From Variovorax sp. J22G73 (GTDB lineage: Bacteria; Pseudomonadota; Gammaproteobacteria; Burkholderiales; Burkholderiaceae_C), in contig NZ_JASZYK010000001.1 of the NCBI RefSeq assembly GCF_030317035.1, forward strand, positions 806,001 to 870,000: a stretch of DNA of 64,000 nucleotides, written 5' to 3'. The notes beneath the pieces were generated by a model. That model was not told where the DNA came from. It did not search any database and saw only the letters and a list, made by a program, of their open reading frames with translations. The translations under genes were made by a program, and so were the position numbers. This document shows, in pieces, positions 7,089 through 15,881 of the stretch. Each line of letters begins with the position of its first letter. The first letter of the stretch is position 1.

Positions 7089-10030
7089 CAGTGCGCTCCC
7101 TCCACGGCTTCGGCCGCGGCCTGGGCTTCTTTCTCGGCCTGTTCGTCGGCCCAGCGGTGGCTGCGCACCGATTGGTGGGCCAGGGCGGTAAGGATCAGCA
7201 TGGTGGCGCCGAGCACCAGCGCGAACACGCCGATGTCGAAGAAGAGGGCGCTGGGCACGTGCACCTCGCCCAGCACGGGCAGGTGCAGGTGCGCGGTGTG
7301 CGTGGTGAGGAAGGGGTAGCCGAACACCACCGCGCCGCCGCCGGTGCACAGCGCCAGCAGCAGGCCGATGGCGATCCAGCGGCGCGGGTAGATGCGCAGG
7401 TGCTCTTCCACCCACTCGGTGCCCGAGACGATGAACTGCAGCACCAGCGCCACCGACATCACCAGCCCCGCGACGAAGCCGCCGCCCGGCGCGTTGTGCC
7501 CGCGCATGAAGAAGTAGACCGACACCAGCACCGCCAGCGGCAGCAGCAGGCGCACCAGCACGGCGGGCACCATCAGGTAGCCGACGGCGGTGTCCTTGGC
7601 GCGGCGCGGGTTCAGCAGGTCGCTGCTGCCGTCGTCGACCTGCAGGCGTTGCTGGGCCGGCAGCGCCATCGACTCGATGGCCGGGCGAAACCGCCGCAGC
7701 AGCGCATACACGGTGAGCGCCACGATGCCCAGCACGGTGATCTCGCCGAAGGTGTCGAAGCCGCGGAAGTCGACCAGCATCACGTTGACCACGTTGGTGC
7801 CGCCGCCTTCGGTGAGCGCGCGCTCCAGGAAGAAGGGCGAGATGCTCTGCGGGAAGGTGCGCGTCATCATGGCCCAGGCCAGCGTGGCCATGCCGGCGCC
7901 TGCGATGGTGGCCACCAGCAGGTCGCGCCCGCGCCGGCCCCAGGGGCGCAGCCGCGCGCGCGCGGGCTGGATGACGTCCTTGCTGCGCATGGGCAGCCAG
8001 CGCAGGCCCAGCAGGATCAGCACCGTGGTCACGCCTTCGACCACCAGCTGGGTCAGCGCGAGGTCGGGGGCGGAGAACCAGATGTACGTGACGCACGACA
8101 CCAGCCCCGCGCCCGAGGCGAGCATGAGCGCCGCGAGCCGGTGGAATTTGGCCTGCCACGCGGCGGCCAGCGCGCAGGTGCCGCCGATGATCCAGGTCAT
8201 GGCGAACATCGGCGAGAAGGGCAGCAGCTCGCGCGTGCCGGGCGCCGCGGGCGTGGCCCACAACGAGGCGGCGGCGCCCGCCACGGCCACCAGCACCAGC
8301 AGCAGCAACTGCCACTGCATGCGGCGCGTGCCGAACAGGCGGCGGCTGCGCCGGCCGGCTTCGCTCAGCAGCGCGAGCAGGTGCTCGAAGATGACCTGGC
8401 CGTCGAAGCGGTGCAGCAGCGGCGTGTTCTCCAGCCCGCCGCGCGCGCGCTGGCGGCGCTGCAGCAGGTACAGCACGCCGCCGCCCACCAGGGCCACGAA
8501 GCTCATCATGAGCGGCAGGTTGAAGCCGTGCCACACGGCCAGGCTGTATTCGGGCAGCGTGCCGCCGACCACCGGCGTGGCGGCCGCCGCCAGCAGCGGG
8601 CCGATGGACCAGGCCGGCGCCACGCCCACCACCAGGCACACCAGCACCAGCAGCTCGACCGGCACGCGCATCCAGTGCGGCGGCTCGTGCGGGTGCTTGG
8701 GCACGTCGTTGCCGCAGGGCGGGCCGAAGAACACGTCGAACACGAAGCGCGCCGAGTACGCCACGCTGAAGATGCCCGCGATGGTCGCGATGACCGGCAG
8801 GCTGAAGTCGACCCAGGGCGTGGCCTGGATGAACACGGTCTCGGCGAAGAACATTTCCTTCGACAGGAAGCCGTTGAGCAGCGGCACGCCGGCCATCGAG
8901 GCGCTGGCGATGATGGCCAGCGTGCCGGTGATGGGCATGAGCCGCATCAGCCCGCTGAGCTTGCGGATGTCGCGCGTGCCGGTCTCGTGGTCGATGATGC
9001 CGGCCGCCATGAACAGCGACGCCTTGAAGGTCGCGTGGTTCATCACGTGGAACACCGCCGCCACGGCCGCCAGCGGGCTGTTCAGCCCCAGCAGCAGCGT
9101 GATGAGGCCCAGGTGCGAGATGGTCGAGTAGGCCAGCAGCGCCTTCAGGTCTCGCTGGAACATGGCGATGAAGCCGCCCAGCAGCAGCGTGATGGCGCCC
9201 GCGCCGCCCACCAGCCAGAACCACTGCTCGGTGCCCGAGAGCACGGGCCACAGCCGCGCCATCAGGAACACGCCCAGCTTCACCATGGTGGCCGAGTGCA
9301 GGTAGGCCGACACCGGCGTGGGCGCGGCCATGGCGCGCGGCAGCCAGAAGTGGAACGGGAACTGCGCGCTCTTGGTGAAGGCGCCCAGCAGCACCAGCAC
9401 CAGCACCACCGGGTAGAGCGCGTGCGCGCGAATCAGCTCGCCCGAGGCCAGCACCTCGTCGAGCTCGTAGCTGCCCACGATGCGCCCCAGCACCAGCACG
9501 CCGGCCAGCAGGCACAGCCCGCCGGCGCCCGTCACGGTGAGCGCCATGCGCGCGCCGCGCCGCGCGTCGCGACGGTGGTGCCAGTAGCCGATGAGCAGGA
9601 ACGAGAAGAGGCTGGTGAGCTCCCAGAACAGCACCATCTGAATGAGGTTGCCCGAGAGCACCACGCCCATCATCGCGCCCATGAACGCGAGGAAGAAAGA
9701 GAAGAAGCGCGGCACCGGGTCGGAGGCCGACATGTAGTAGCGCGCGTACAGCACCACCAGCGCGCCGATGCCCAGCACCAGCATGCAGAACAGCCACGCA
9801 AAGCCGTCCATGCGGAACACGAGGTTCAGGCCCAGGGCCGGCAGCCATTCGATTTCTTGCCGCAGCACATTGCCGTGCGCGATCTGCGGAAAGAACCATG
9901 CCGCCTGGATGGCGCAACCCAGTGCGACCAGCCCCGCGAGGGTCGACTCCCTGTTGCGCGCGTTGGACGGCATCAACGCGGCCAGCACGCTGGCGATAAA
10001 GGGGAGTGCGACGAGAAAGACCAGGGGCAT
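7088..10030 (-). CDS. mnhA: Mrp-type Na+/H+ antiporter subunit A fused to B
   Basis: 980 residues, far longer than NuoL-like domains alone. The N-terminal two thirds is the NuoL/MnhA antiporter domain with many helices and the segment LGAFTKSAQFPFHFWLPRAM. The C-terminal part contains a second membrane block including RGHNAPGGGFVAGLV, the signature of MnhB, so subunit B is fused to A as in PhaAB of rhizobia. No separate mnhB gene is present between A and C, which supports the fusion. First gene of the operon; transcription probably starts in 10031-10120. Exports Na+ and/or K+ against protons at the inner membrane. Confidence 0.93.
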   Translation of the reverse strand: MPLVFLVALPFIASVLAALMPSNARNRESTLAGLVALGCAIQAAWFFPQIAHGNVLRQEIEWLPALGLNLVFRMDGFAWLFCMLVLGIGALVVLYARYYMSASDPVPRFFSFFLAFMGAMMGVVLSGNLIQMVLFWELTSLFSFLLIGYWHHRRDARRGARMALTVTGAGGLCLLAGVLVLGRIVGSYELDEVLASGELIRAHALYPVVLVLVLLGAFTKSAQFPFHFWLPRAMAAPTPVSAYLHSATMVKLGVFLMARLWPVLSGTEQWFWLVGGAGAITLLLGGFIAMFQRDLKALLAYSTISHLGLITLLLGLNSPLAAVAAVFHVMNHATFKASLFMAAGIIDHETGTRDIRKLSGLMRLMPITGTLAIIASASMAGVPLLNGFLSKEMFFAETVFIQATPWVDFSLPVIATIAGIFSVAYSARFVFDVFFGPPCGNDVPKHPHEPPHWMRVPVELLVLVCLVVGVAPAWSIGPLLAAAATPVVGGTLPEYSLAVWHGFNLPLMMSFVALVGGGVLYLLQRRQRARGGLENTPLLHRFDGQVIFEHLLALLSEAGRRSRRLFGTRRMQWQLLLLVLVAVAGAAASLWATPAAPGTRELLPFSPMFAMTWIIGGTCALAAAWQAKFHRLAALMLASGAGLVSCVTYIWFSAPDLALTQLVVEGVTTVLILLGLRWLPMRSKDVIQPARARLRPWGRRGRDLLVATIAGAGMATLAWAMMTRTFPQSISPFFLERALTEGGGTNVVNVMLVDFRGFDTFGEITVLGIVALTVYALLRRFRPAIESMALPAQQRLQVDDGSSDLLNPRRAKDTAVGYLMVPAVLVRLLLPLAVLVSVYFFMRGHNAPGGGFVAGLVMSVALVLQFIVSGTEWVEEHLRIYPRRWIAIGLLLALCTGGGAVVFGYPFLTTHTAHLHLPVLGEVHVPSALFFDIGVFALVLGATMLILTALAHQSVRSHRWADEQAEKEAQAAAEAVEGAH

Positions 10031-10062
10031 TGGGGTTGATTCTATCGGCCGACCCTATGGAA

Positions 10063-10093
10063 AGCCTTATCTATAACCGTAAGACATAAGGCT
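10063..10093. repeat. Inverted repeat upstream of the Mrp operon
   Basis: AGCCTTAT at 10063-10070 is repeated in inverse as ATAAGGCT at 10086-10093, with a 15-base AT-rich loop. It lies between the crcB 3' end and the mnhA start, about 35 bases upstream of the mnhA ATG. It could be a terminator for crcB, although the T-run is on the other strand, or an operator over the Mrp promoter. I cannot decide between these. Confidence 0.45.
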
Positions 10094-10120
10094 GTTTTTG
10101 GGGCAATGCGCCTGTCATGC

Positions 10121-10498
10121 TCAGCCCGAGAAAGCCTGCACCGTGCGAAAGCCCAGCCAGGTGAGGCACAGCGAGCCGCCCAGGTGCAGCATGAGCGTGC
10201 CCAGCGCCAGGCCGAGCCGCCCGGTCATCAGCATGCCGACGATTTCCGCCGAGAAGCTGGAGAAGGTGGTCAGCGTGCCGAGGAAGCCGGTGATGACCAT
10301 CAGCCGCCATGCGGGGTCGATGTTCGGCAGCCCGTTGAACACGCCGATGGCCACGCCGATCAGGTAGCCCCCGATGAGGTTCACCGCCAGCGTGCCCCAG
10401 GGCAGGATGCCGCCGGGGTTCAACCACAGGGCGAAGCCCCAGCGCATGAGGGCGCCGACACAGGCGGCGAGGCAGATGACGAAGGCGTTCAGCAGCAT
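10121..10498 (-). CDS. crcB: Fluoride ion channel CrcB/Fluc
   Basis: 125 residues, four hydrophobic helices. The segment GFLGTLTTFSSFSAEI in the middle is the conserved Fluc signature with the Thr-Thr-Phe-Ser-Ser-Phe pore residues, and GALMRWG near residue 20 is also typical. CrcB forms dual-topology dimers in the inner membrane that export fluoride. Single gene on the minus strand. I looked upstream (10499-10560) for a fluoride riboswitch and did not recognise one. Confidence 0.92.
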   Translation of the reverse strand: MLLNAFVICLAACVGALMRWGFALWLNPGGILPWGTLAVNLIGGYLIGVAIGVFNGLPNIDPAWRLMVITGFLGTLTTFSSFSAEIVGMLMTGRLGLALGTLMLHLGGSLCLTWLGFRTVQAFSG

Positions 10499-10560
10499 GC
10501 GAGGACTTTAGTGGCTCCCAGCCTGCTTCAGAAACACCGCGGAACCGGCTTCGCCGGGCC

Positions 10561-10623
10561 GCAGGTGTTGCCCCCGGTAGGGGGGAGGAGAAGCGACACG
10601 AAGTGCGCGAAGCCTGGGGGCGA
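10561..10623. repeat. GC-rich intergenic palindromic element, copy A
   Basis: Contains CCCCCGGTAGGGGGG, then GCGACACGAAGTGCGCGA and GCCTGGGGGCG. The same pattern of C-run/G-run hairpin, ACACGAAGTG core and TGGGGGC end recurs at 12517-12570 in the same TRAP locus. It lies just downstream of the dctM stop codon. From memory, similar elements are scattered between genes in Comamonadaceae. It may act as a terminator or be a small mobile repeat. Confidence 0.6.
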
Positions 10624-10625
10624 GT

Positions 10626-11939
10626 CTATTTCTCCTTTCCCATCACCAGGTCCGGCAGGATGGTCACGATGCTCGGGAACAGCGTGATCAGCGCGATGCA
10701 CAACACCAGGCAGAAGAAGAACGGAATCGCCGCCTTCGCGATCACGTTGCTGTCCTTGCCCGTCATGTTCTGCAGCACGAACAGGTTGAAGCCCACCGGT
10801 GGCGTCACCTCCGCGATCTCGACCAGCAGCACGATGAAGATGCCGAACCACACCAGGTCGAAGCCTGCCTTTTGGATCATCGGCAGCACCACCGCGCTGG
10901 TCAGCACGATCATCGAGATGCCGTCCAGCGCCGTGCCCAGCACCAGGTACACCACCACCAGCGCGCCGATGAGCGCGTAGGGCGACAGGTGCATGCTGTC
11001 GACCCACTCGGCCAGCTCGCGCGGAATGCCGGTGAAGGCCATGGTCTTGGTGAGAAAGGCCGCGCCCGCCAGGATGAACATGATCATGCAGCTGGTGCGC
11101 GTGGCGCCCATGATGCCGTCCTTGAAGTTCTTCCAGGTCAGGCTGCGCCCCCACGCCGCGATGGCCAGCGAGCCCAGCACGCCGAAGGCCGCGCACTCGG
11201 TGGCCGTGGCCCAGCCGGCCACCAGCACCCACACGATGAACACGATCAGCAGCGCGCACGGAATCAGGTTGCCCGACAGGCGAATCTTCTGCATGAAGGT
11301 GGTGGGCGGGTCGGCAGGCGGCACCTGGTCGGGGTGGCGCAGGCTCCACCAGCCGATGTAGCCCGAGAACAGCAGCATCAGCAGAAAGCCCGGCAGGAAG
11401 CCGGCCAGGAAGATGCGGATGATCGAGGCGTCGGCCGCCACGGCGTACACCACCATGGTGATCGACGGCGGAATCAGGATGCCCAGCGTGCCCGCGGTGG
11501 CCAGCGAGCCGATGGCCAGTTGCTCGTTGTAGCCGCGGCGCTTGAGCTCGGGCAGCGCCACCTTCGCAATGGTGGCGCAGGTGGCCGCCGACGAGCCCGA
11601 CACCGAGCCGAACACGCCGCACCCGAGGATGGTGGTGTGCATCAGCCGGCCGGGCACGCGGTTGAGCCAGGGGCGCAGGCCCTCGAACATCTCCTCGCTG
11701 AGCTTGGTGCGAAACAGGATCTCGCCCATCCAGATGAACAGCGGCAGCGCCGCCAGCTCCCAGCTCGCGTTGCTCTCCCAGAAGGCCGAGAACAGGTTCT
11801 TGCCCGGCAGCGTGTTGGTGAAGAAAGCCTGGCCGACCCAGCCGACGATGGCCAGCGTCATCGCGATCCAGACGCCGCCCGCGAGCAGCACCAGCATGAT
11901 GGCGAGCAGCAGCGCGCCCATGAGCAGTGTTTCGATCAT
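10626..11939 (-). CDS. dctM: TRAP transporter large permease (DctM family)
   Basis: 437 residues with about 12 hydrophobic helices. Family features include GVFGSVSGSSAATCATIAKV near residues 105-125 and GILIPPSITMVVYAV a little later. DctM is the transport subunit of tripartite ATP-independent periplasmic transporters, moving organic acids with Na+ symport. It follows dctQ by 9 bases in the same transcript. The solute is not evident; dicarboxylates or other carboxylates are typical. Confidence 0.92.
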   Translation of the reverse strand: MIETLLMGALLLAIMLVLLAGGVWIAMTLAIVGWVGQAFFTNTLPGKNLFSAFWESNASWELAALPLFIWMGEILFRTKLSEEMFEGLRPWLNRVPGRLMHTTILGCGVFGSVSGSSAATCATIAKVALPELKRRGYNEQLAIGSLATAGTLGILIPPSITMVVYAVAADASIIRIFLAGFLPGFLLMLLFSGYIGWWSLRHPDQVPPADPPTTFMQKIRLSGNLIPCALLIVFIVWVLVAGWATATECAAFGVLGSLAIAAWGRSLTWKNFKDGIMGATRTSCMIMFILAGAAFLTKTMAFTGIPRELAEWVDSMHLSPYALIGALVVVYLVLGTALDGISMIVLTSAVVLPMIQKAGFDLVWFGIFIVLLVEIAEVTPPVGFNLFVLQNMTGKDSNVIAKAAIPFFFCLVLCIALITLFPSIVTILPDLVMGKEK

Positions 11940-11948
11940 GAAGACCCG

Positions 11949-12482
11949 TCAGACGTCGGAAGAAAAATCGCCGGCGGCATGCCGCTCTTCGATGGCGCGC
12001 TGGTAGCTCGGCTTCTCGCCGCGCACCACGCCGACCAGCTCGTCGACCATGGCGATCAGCAGCAGCCAGCAGCCGACCACGAAGGTCGATTGCGGAATCC
12101 AGATCGGAATGACGACCAGGCCCGTGGCCATTTCGGCGAACTCGTAGCTTTCGTAGGTGAAGCTGGTCGCCCAGTAGGTGAGGTAGGCCACCGACACCGA
12201 GGCGATGAGCAGGCAGGCCACGTCGAGCACGCGGCGCACCTTGGGCGGCACCGCTTCCAGCAGCAGCGTCACGCGCACGAAGTCACCATGGCGAAACGCG
12301 TGCGCCATCGCGAAGAACGCGGCGGCCGCGCACAGCCAGGCCACGATGTCGTTGAGCCCGCTCACGTGCCAGTTCATCTGCCGGCCCACGCCGGCCAGGA
12401 TCATCAGCACGAAGATCAGGAACACGCAGAACGCGCCGAGCGCGCCTGCACCGTCGTACAGGCGGTCGAGGAAGCGGCGCAT
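11949..12482 (-). CDS. dctQ: TRAP transporter small permease (DctQ family)
   Basis: 177 residues with four hydrophobic segments. MNWHVSGLNDIVAWLCAAAA and AFRHGDFVRVTLLLE match the DctQ pattern. Small membrane subunit that pairs with DctM at the inner membrane. It lies between dctP and dctM, but an 89-base gap holding repeat copy B separates it from dctP, which might reduce downstream expression relative to the binding protein. Confidence 0.9.
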   Translation of the reverse strand: MRRFLDRLYDGAGALGAFCVFLIFVLMILAGVGRQMNWHVSGLNDIVAWLCAAAAFFAMAHAFRHGDFVRVTLLLEAVPPKVRRVLDVACLLIASVSVAYLTYWATSFTYESYEFAEMATGLVVIPIWIPQSTFVVGCWLLLIAMVDELVGVVRGEKPSYQRAIEERHAAGDFSSDV

Positions 12483-12516
12483 GGCTCAGGCGTCCCGCCG
12501 GGCCGTCCCAGGGGAG

Positions 12517-12570
12517 GCCTGCGCCCCCTCGGGGGGCGGCGATACACGAAGTGACGAGCGTGGGGGCGTC
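12517..12570. repeat. GC-rich intergenic palindromic element, copy B
   Basis: GCCCCCTCGGGGGGC hairpin followed by GGCGATACACGAAGTGACG and AGCGTGGGGGC, matching copy A at 10561-10623 in layout and core. It sits between dctP and dctQ, directly after the dctP stop. In this position it could form an mRNA hairpin that protects the dctP transcript or partly ends transcription. Confidence 0.6.
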
Positions 12571-12571
12571 A

Positions 12572-13540
12572 TCATTTCTTCTTGTACGTGTCCACGATGG
12601 CGGCGCCGTCCGCGCCGGCTACTTTCAGCCAGTCGGCCTGCATGATGCCGCCGACCTGGCGCATGTCGGCGTCGAGCTTGGCCGAGGGCTTGTGCACCTT
12701 CATGCCGCGCTCGGCGAGCAGGCGCTTGTACTCGTCGTTCTTCTCCTGCGCGACCTTCCAGCCGCGTGTTTCGGCGTCGGCCGCGGCCTTGGCGACGGCG
12801 GCCTTCGCGGCCGGGTCGAGCGCGTCGAAGGACTTGGCGTTGACCAGGATCGCGTTCTTCGGGATCCAGGCCTGCGTGTCGTAGAAGTTCTTGATGTGCT
12901 CGTAGGTCTTGGTGTCGTAGCCGGTGGAGCCCGAGCTCATGTAGCTCTCGATCACGCCCGTGGCCATCGCCGCGCTGAGCTCGGCCTGCTGGATCTGCAC
13001 CGGCTGCGCGCCGATGAGCTCGGCGATCTTGGCGGTGGCCGGGCTGTAGGCGCGCCACTTGATGCCGCGCAGGTCGGCCACCGAGCTGATTTCCTTCTTG
13101 GTGTAGATGCCCTGCGGCGCCCACGGCACCACGAACAGCACCTTGATGCCTTGCGCCGCGAGCAGCTTTTCCATGGCGGGCTTGGACGCGTCGTACAGCT
13201 TGCGGGCCTCGGGGTAGGTGGTGGCCAGGAAGGGCACGCCGTCGAGCGCGTAGATCGGGTTCTCGTTGGCGAAGTTGGCCAGCAGGATCTCGCCGGCCTG
13301 CGCCTGGCCGCTCTGCACGGCGCGCTTGATCTCGGGCGCCTTGAAGAGCGAGGCGTTGGCGTGCACCGTGATCTTCACCTTGCCGCCGGTGGCGGCGTCC
13401 ACGTCCTTGGCGAACTGCGTGATGTTTTCGGTGTGGTAGTTGGTGGCCGGGTAAGCGGTGGGGAGGTCCCACTTGGTCTGCGCGAAGGCCGCGGCGCCGA
13501 GGGTGAGGCCCGCCAGGGCAATGCCGAACTTGTGATTCAT
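12572..13540 (-). CDS. dctP: TRAP transporter periplasmic solute-binding protein (DctP family)
   Basis: 322 residues from MNHKFGIALAGLTLGAAAFAQ, a short Sec signal peptide with likely cleavage after AFA. The mature part has the DctP fold landmarks: YHTENITQFAKDVDAATGGK, DLRGIKWRAYSPATA (with the conserved Arg that binds the solute carboxylate) and ATGVIESYMSSG. It captures the ligand in the periplasm and delivers it to DctQM. A longer upstream frame exists, but the signal peptide fixes the start at 13540. Confidence 0.93.
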   Translation of the reverse strand: MNHKFGIALAGLTLGAAAFAQTKWDLPTAYPATNYHTENITQFAKDVDAATGGKVKITVHANASLFKAPEIKRAVQSGQAQAGEILLANFANENPIYALDGVPFLATTYPEARKLYDASKPAMEKLLAAQGIKVLFVVPWAPQGIYTKKEISSVADLRGIKWRAYSPATAKIAELIGAQPVQIQQAELSAAMATGVIESYMSSGSTGYDTKTYEHIKNFYDTQAWIPKNAILVNAKSFDALDPAAKAAVAKAAADAETRGWKVAQEKNDEYKRLLAERGMKVHKPSAKLDADMRQVGGIMQADWLKVAGADGAAIVDTYKKK

Positions 13541-13683
13541 GGACGCGCTCCGGAGTGTGATGAAAGCAGAATGAAAGCTCAGCTTACGTGCAAATTCCGG
13601 GCCACTTGCTGAGGCCTTTCCCTGCCTTGCGCCGTGATGCGGAGGGCGTTGCAGCCTGCATGCGGCTGGCACGGCGCGCGTGA

Positions 13684-13707
13684 AAAAGCCGCCCGAAGGC
13701 GGCTTTG
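13684..13707 (-). terminator. Rho-independent terminator of the ComEA-like gene
   Basis: Stem AAAGCCGCC / GGCGGCTTT with a CGAA loop; on the minus strand the stem is followed by a run of T. It lies about 100 bases downstream of the ComEA-like stop codon and upstream of dctP. Confidence 0.75.
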
Positions 13708-13770
13708 CGTGGGCTCGATCCGGGGGCGGACCGAAGCGGGGTCAGAGGCCGGCTTGAGGCCAAACTCGGG

Positions 13771-13802
13771 CCGGACTCAGACCGGACTCAGACCGGACTC
13801 AG
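13771..13802. repeat. 11-bp tandem repeat, three copies
   Basis: The unit CCGGACTCAGA is repeated at 13771, 13782 and 13793 (last base of the third copy differs), with partial related units on either side (ACTCGGGC, AGCCCGGCATCAG). It lies in the short 3' untranslated gap after the ComEA-like gene, before its terminator. Probably slipped-strand expansion. Confidence 0.8.
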
Positions 13803-13809
13803 CCCGGCA

Positions 13810-14130
13810 TCAGGGCTTGGGCGCCTTGGCTGCCTTGGCCTCCTTCGCCTTGGCGGGTGCGCCGCCACCGAAGCTCTGGCCATTCACCGTCAGGCCTTCA
13901 GCCGACAGCTTCTCCGCGTTCTTCTCCTTCACGCCCTTCACGCGTTGCATGAGGTCGGGCCAGTCCTTGAACTCGCCTTCCTTGCGCGCATCGAGGATGC
14001 GCTTGGACATCGCGGGGCCCACGCCCTTGATGCCGTCGAGGTCGGCGACCGTGCCCTTGTTGACGTCGACCGCGGCGAACGACGCGACCGCGAACAGCAT
14101 GGCCGTGGCGGCCAGGATTTTCTTGAACAT
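13810..14130 (-). CDS. ComEA-like helix-hairpin-helix protein
   Basis: 106 residues. Signal peptide MFKKILAATAMLFAVASFA is followed by the DNA-binding helix-hairpin-helix region NKGTVADLDGIKGVGPAMSK and a lysine/alanine tail. ComEA proteins bind DNA in the periplasm during natural transformation. Small HhH proteins like this are common in beta-proteobacteria, and the competence role is inferred. I chose the ATG at 14130 because AGGGAG lies ten bases before it and the signal peptide starts there; an upstream in-frame ATG at 14166 adds 12 polar residues. Confidence 0.85.
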   Translation of the reverse strand: MFKKILAATAMLFAVASFAAVDVNKGTVADLDGIKGVGPAMSKRILDARKEGEFKDWPDLMQRVKGVKEKNAEKLSAEGLTVNGQSFGGGAPAKAKEAKAAKAPKP

Positions 14131-14294
14131 GATTTTTTTACTCCCTGATTGGTTGATTTGACTCACTGCCGACAGAACGTCGGCCCGCGCTCAACGGGAT
14201 CAGAAAGCAGGTCGTTGACGCGCGAAAGCATAGTTCGCGGCCATGTGACCTTTGTTCAAAACCTTGATCGGATTGCTCAAGGTTTTCGGGGGTG

Positions 14295-15464
14295 TCAGAG
14301 CTCTTCGACGCGGCGCGGCGGATAGCTGTCCCAGGCTTGGCAGCCGGGGCAGTGCCAGAAGTACTGGTGCGCCTCGAAGCCGCAGGCCGCGCAGCGGTAG
14401 CGCATGAGCGGGCGGGTGGCCTGGTCGAGCGCGCGTTGCACCTGCGGGTGGAACTGCTCGTGCTCGAACTTCTCGCCGGCCAGCCAGCGCGATGCCGCGA
14501 CCAGCGAAGGCTGCTGCGCCAGGTGCGCGATGTAGCCGTCGCGCGGCGTGGGCTGCGGCTCTTCCACAGTGGCGCTCGGCGTGCCGCCGAGCGCGATCAT
14601 GGCCTCGAGCACGTCGATGGAAGGCGACTCCACGTAGCGCCGCTGCAGCAGCTCGAGCGCGTCGGCTTCACGGTGCGCGGCCACCGCGGCCTGCTGCAGC
14701 GCGGCGGCATAGAGCGGCAGCGCGAGCGGCGCGGTGTCGCTGAGCGCGACCAGGGTGTCGAAGGCGCCGGCCGGGTTGCCGTTGCGCAGTTGCAGGTTGG
14801 CCGTGTCGATGGCCGGGCGCGGTGCCTGCGGTGCGAGTTCCACCGCCTGCGCGAGCAGCCTGGCGGCGCCGGCCAGGTCGCCCGACGCGACGTGCTCGGT
14901 GGCCTGCTCGCACAGGTGGTGCGCGCGCCGCGTGCTGTAACTCGCCTGGTCGGATTCGTCGAGCTTCTGCGCCACGTCGGCGGCCTGAGCCCACTCGCGC
15001 GAACGCTCGTAGATGGCCAGCAGCGACAGGCGCGCCTCGTTCTCGTAGCGCGTGCCCTCGAGCTTTTGCAGTGCGGCTTCCGCGCGGTCGAGCAGGCCGG
15101 CGCGCAGGAAGTCTTGCGCCAGCGCGTGCTGCGCGCGTTCGCGGTCGCTGCGGCTCAGGTCGCCGCGCCCGAGCAGGTGCTCGTGCACGCGCACCGCGCG
15201 CTGGTATTCGCCACGGCGGCGAAACAGGTTGCCGAGCGCGAAGTGCAGCTCCTGGGTGTCGGGGTCGTTCTGCACGGCCTCGATGAAGGCGTCGATGGCC
15301 TGGTCCTGCTGCTCGTTGAGCAGGAAGTTCAGGCCGCGAAAGTAGGCCTTGGGCGCCTGGCGGTTCTCGAGCTTGAGTTGCCGGATGTCGAAGCGCGATG
15401 CGAGCCAGCCCAGCACGAAGGCGACGGGCAGGCTGATCAGCAGCCAGCTGGGATCAAAGTCCAT
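14295..15464 (-). CDS. lapB: LPS assembly regulator LapB (YciM), TPR protein
   Basis: 389 residues, the usual length. One N-terminal membrane anchor (DPSWLLISLPVAFVLGWLAS), then a series of tetratricopeptide repeats, then a C-terminal rubredoxin-like zinc knuckle with YRCAACGF and HCPGCQAWDSYPP. LapB controls turnover of LpxC by FtsH and so balances LPS and phospholipid synthesis at the inner membrane. Its start overlaps lapA by 11 bases. Order ihfB-lapA-lapB is conserved in many proteobacteria. Confidence 0.93.
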   Translation of the reverse strand: MDFDPSWLLISLPVAFVLGWLASRFDIRQLKLENRQAPKAYFRGLNFLLNEQQDQAIDAFIEAVQNDPDTQELHFALGNLFRRRGEYQRAVRVHEHLLGRGDLSRSDRERAQHALAQDFLRAGLLDRAEAALQKLEGTRYENEARLSLLAIYERSREWAQAADVAQKLDESDQASYSTRRAHHLCEQATEHVASGDLAGAARLLAQAVELAPQAPRPAIDTANLQLRNGNPAGAFDTLVALSDTAPLALPLYAAALQQAAVAAHREADALELLQRRYVESPSIDVLEAMIALGGTPSATVEEPQPTPRDGYIAHLAQQPSLVAASRWLAGEKFEHEQFHPQVQRALDQATRPLMRYRCAACGFEAHQYFWHCPGCQAWDSYPPRRVEEL

Positions 15465-15807
15465 GTTGACGTACGGCGGGAAGGTCGGTGACTGAAATGG
15501 TCGGCGCCGCGGCCGGTGCGGCGGCGGGTGTGAAGGTTTGCGTGTCCGCCACGCTGGGCACGGCGGAAGTTGCGGACGTGGCGGGCAATTGCGCCGCCGC
15601 GCTGCGGTGTTTCCACCAGCCGGGCAGCATGCCCAGCGCACCCACCACGAGCCCGCCGGCGAACGCCGCGAGCACGACGAGCACCAGGGGTGCGCGCCAG
15701 TAGGTGCCGAAGAAGAAGTAGACGGTCGCGTCCTGCTGGTTGTTCAGCGCGAAAGCGAAGAGCGTAAAAAAAATGGCTGCCTTGAGCAGCCACAGGAGGT
15801 ATTTCAT
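15454..15807 (-). CDS. lapA: LapA family inner membrane protein
   Basis: 117 residues. Two N-terminal hydrophobic segments (about 1-25 and 40-65) with NNQQDATVYFFFGTYWRAPLVLV between, the DUF1049/LapA pattern, then a variable Ala/Thr-rich C-terminal tail. LapA is a small membrane partner of LapB. The ATG at 15807 has AGGAGG-like bases nearby. It overlaps lapB by 11 bases and follows ihfB by 74 bases. Confidence 0.88.
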   Translation of the reverse strand: MKYLLWLLKAAIFFTLFAFALNNQQDATVYFFFGTYWRAPLVLVVLAAFAGGLVVGALGMLPGWWKHRSAAAQLPATSATSAVPSVADTQTFTPAAAPAAAPTISVTDLPAVRQHGL

Positions 15808-15881
15808 AGCTGTTCCCGTTGCCGGGAGCATTCTACGTTTGCAGGCATTTCGAACCGCTGGTGTCCAGTGCGTTCAGGCCC

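Noticed and set aside
7091..10039. Long open frame on the plus strand opposite mnhA (982 codons)
   Set aside because: It reads as His/Gln/Arg-rich low-complexity protein with no domain; it is an artefact of high GC codon bias opposite a clear MnhA gene.
10499..10560. Fluoride riboswitch before crcB
   Set aside because: I could not find the conserved fluoride aptamer pattern in this short region.
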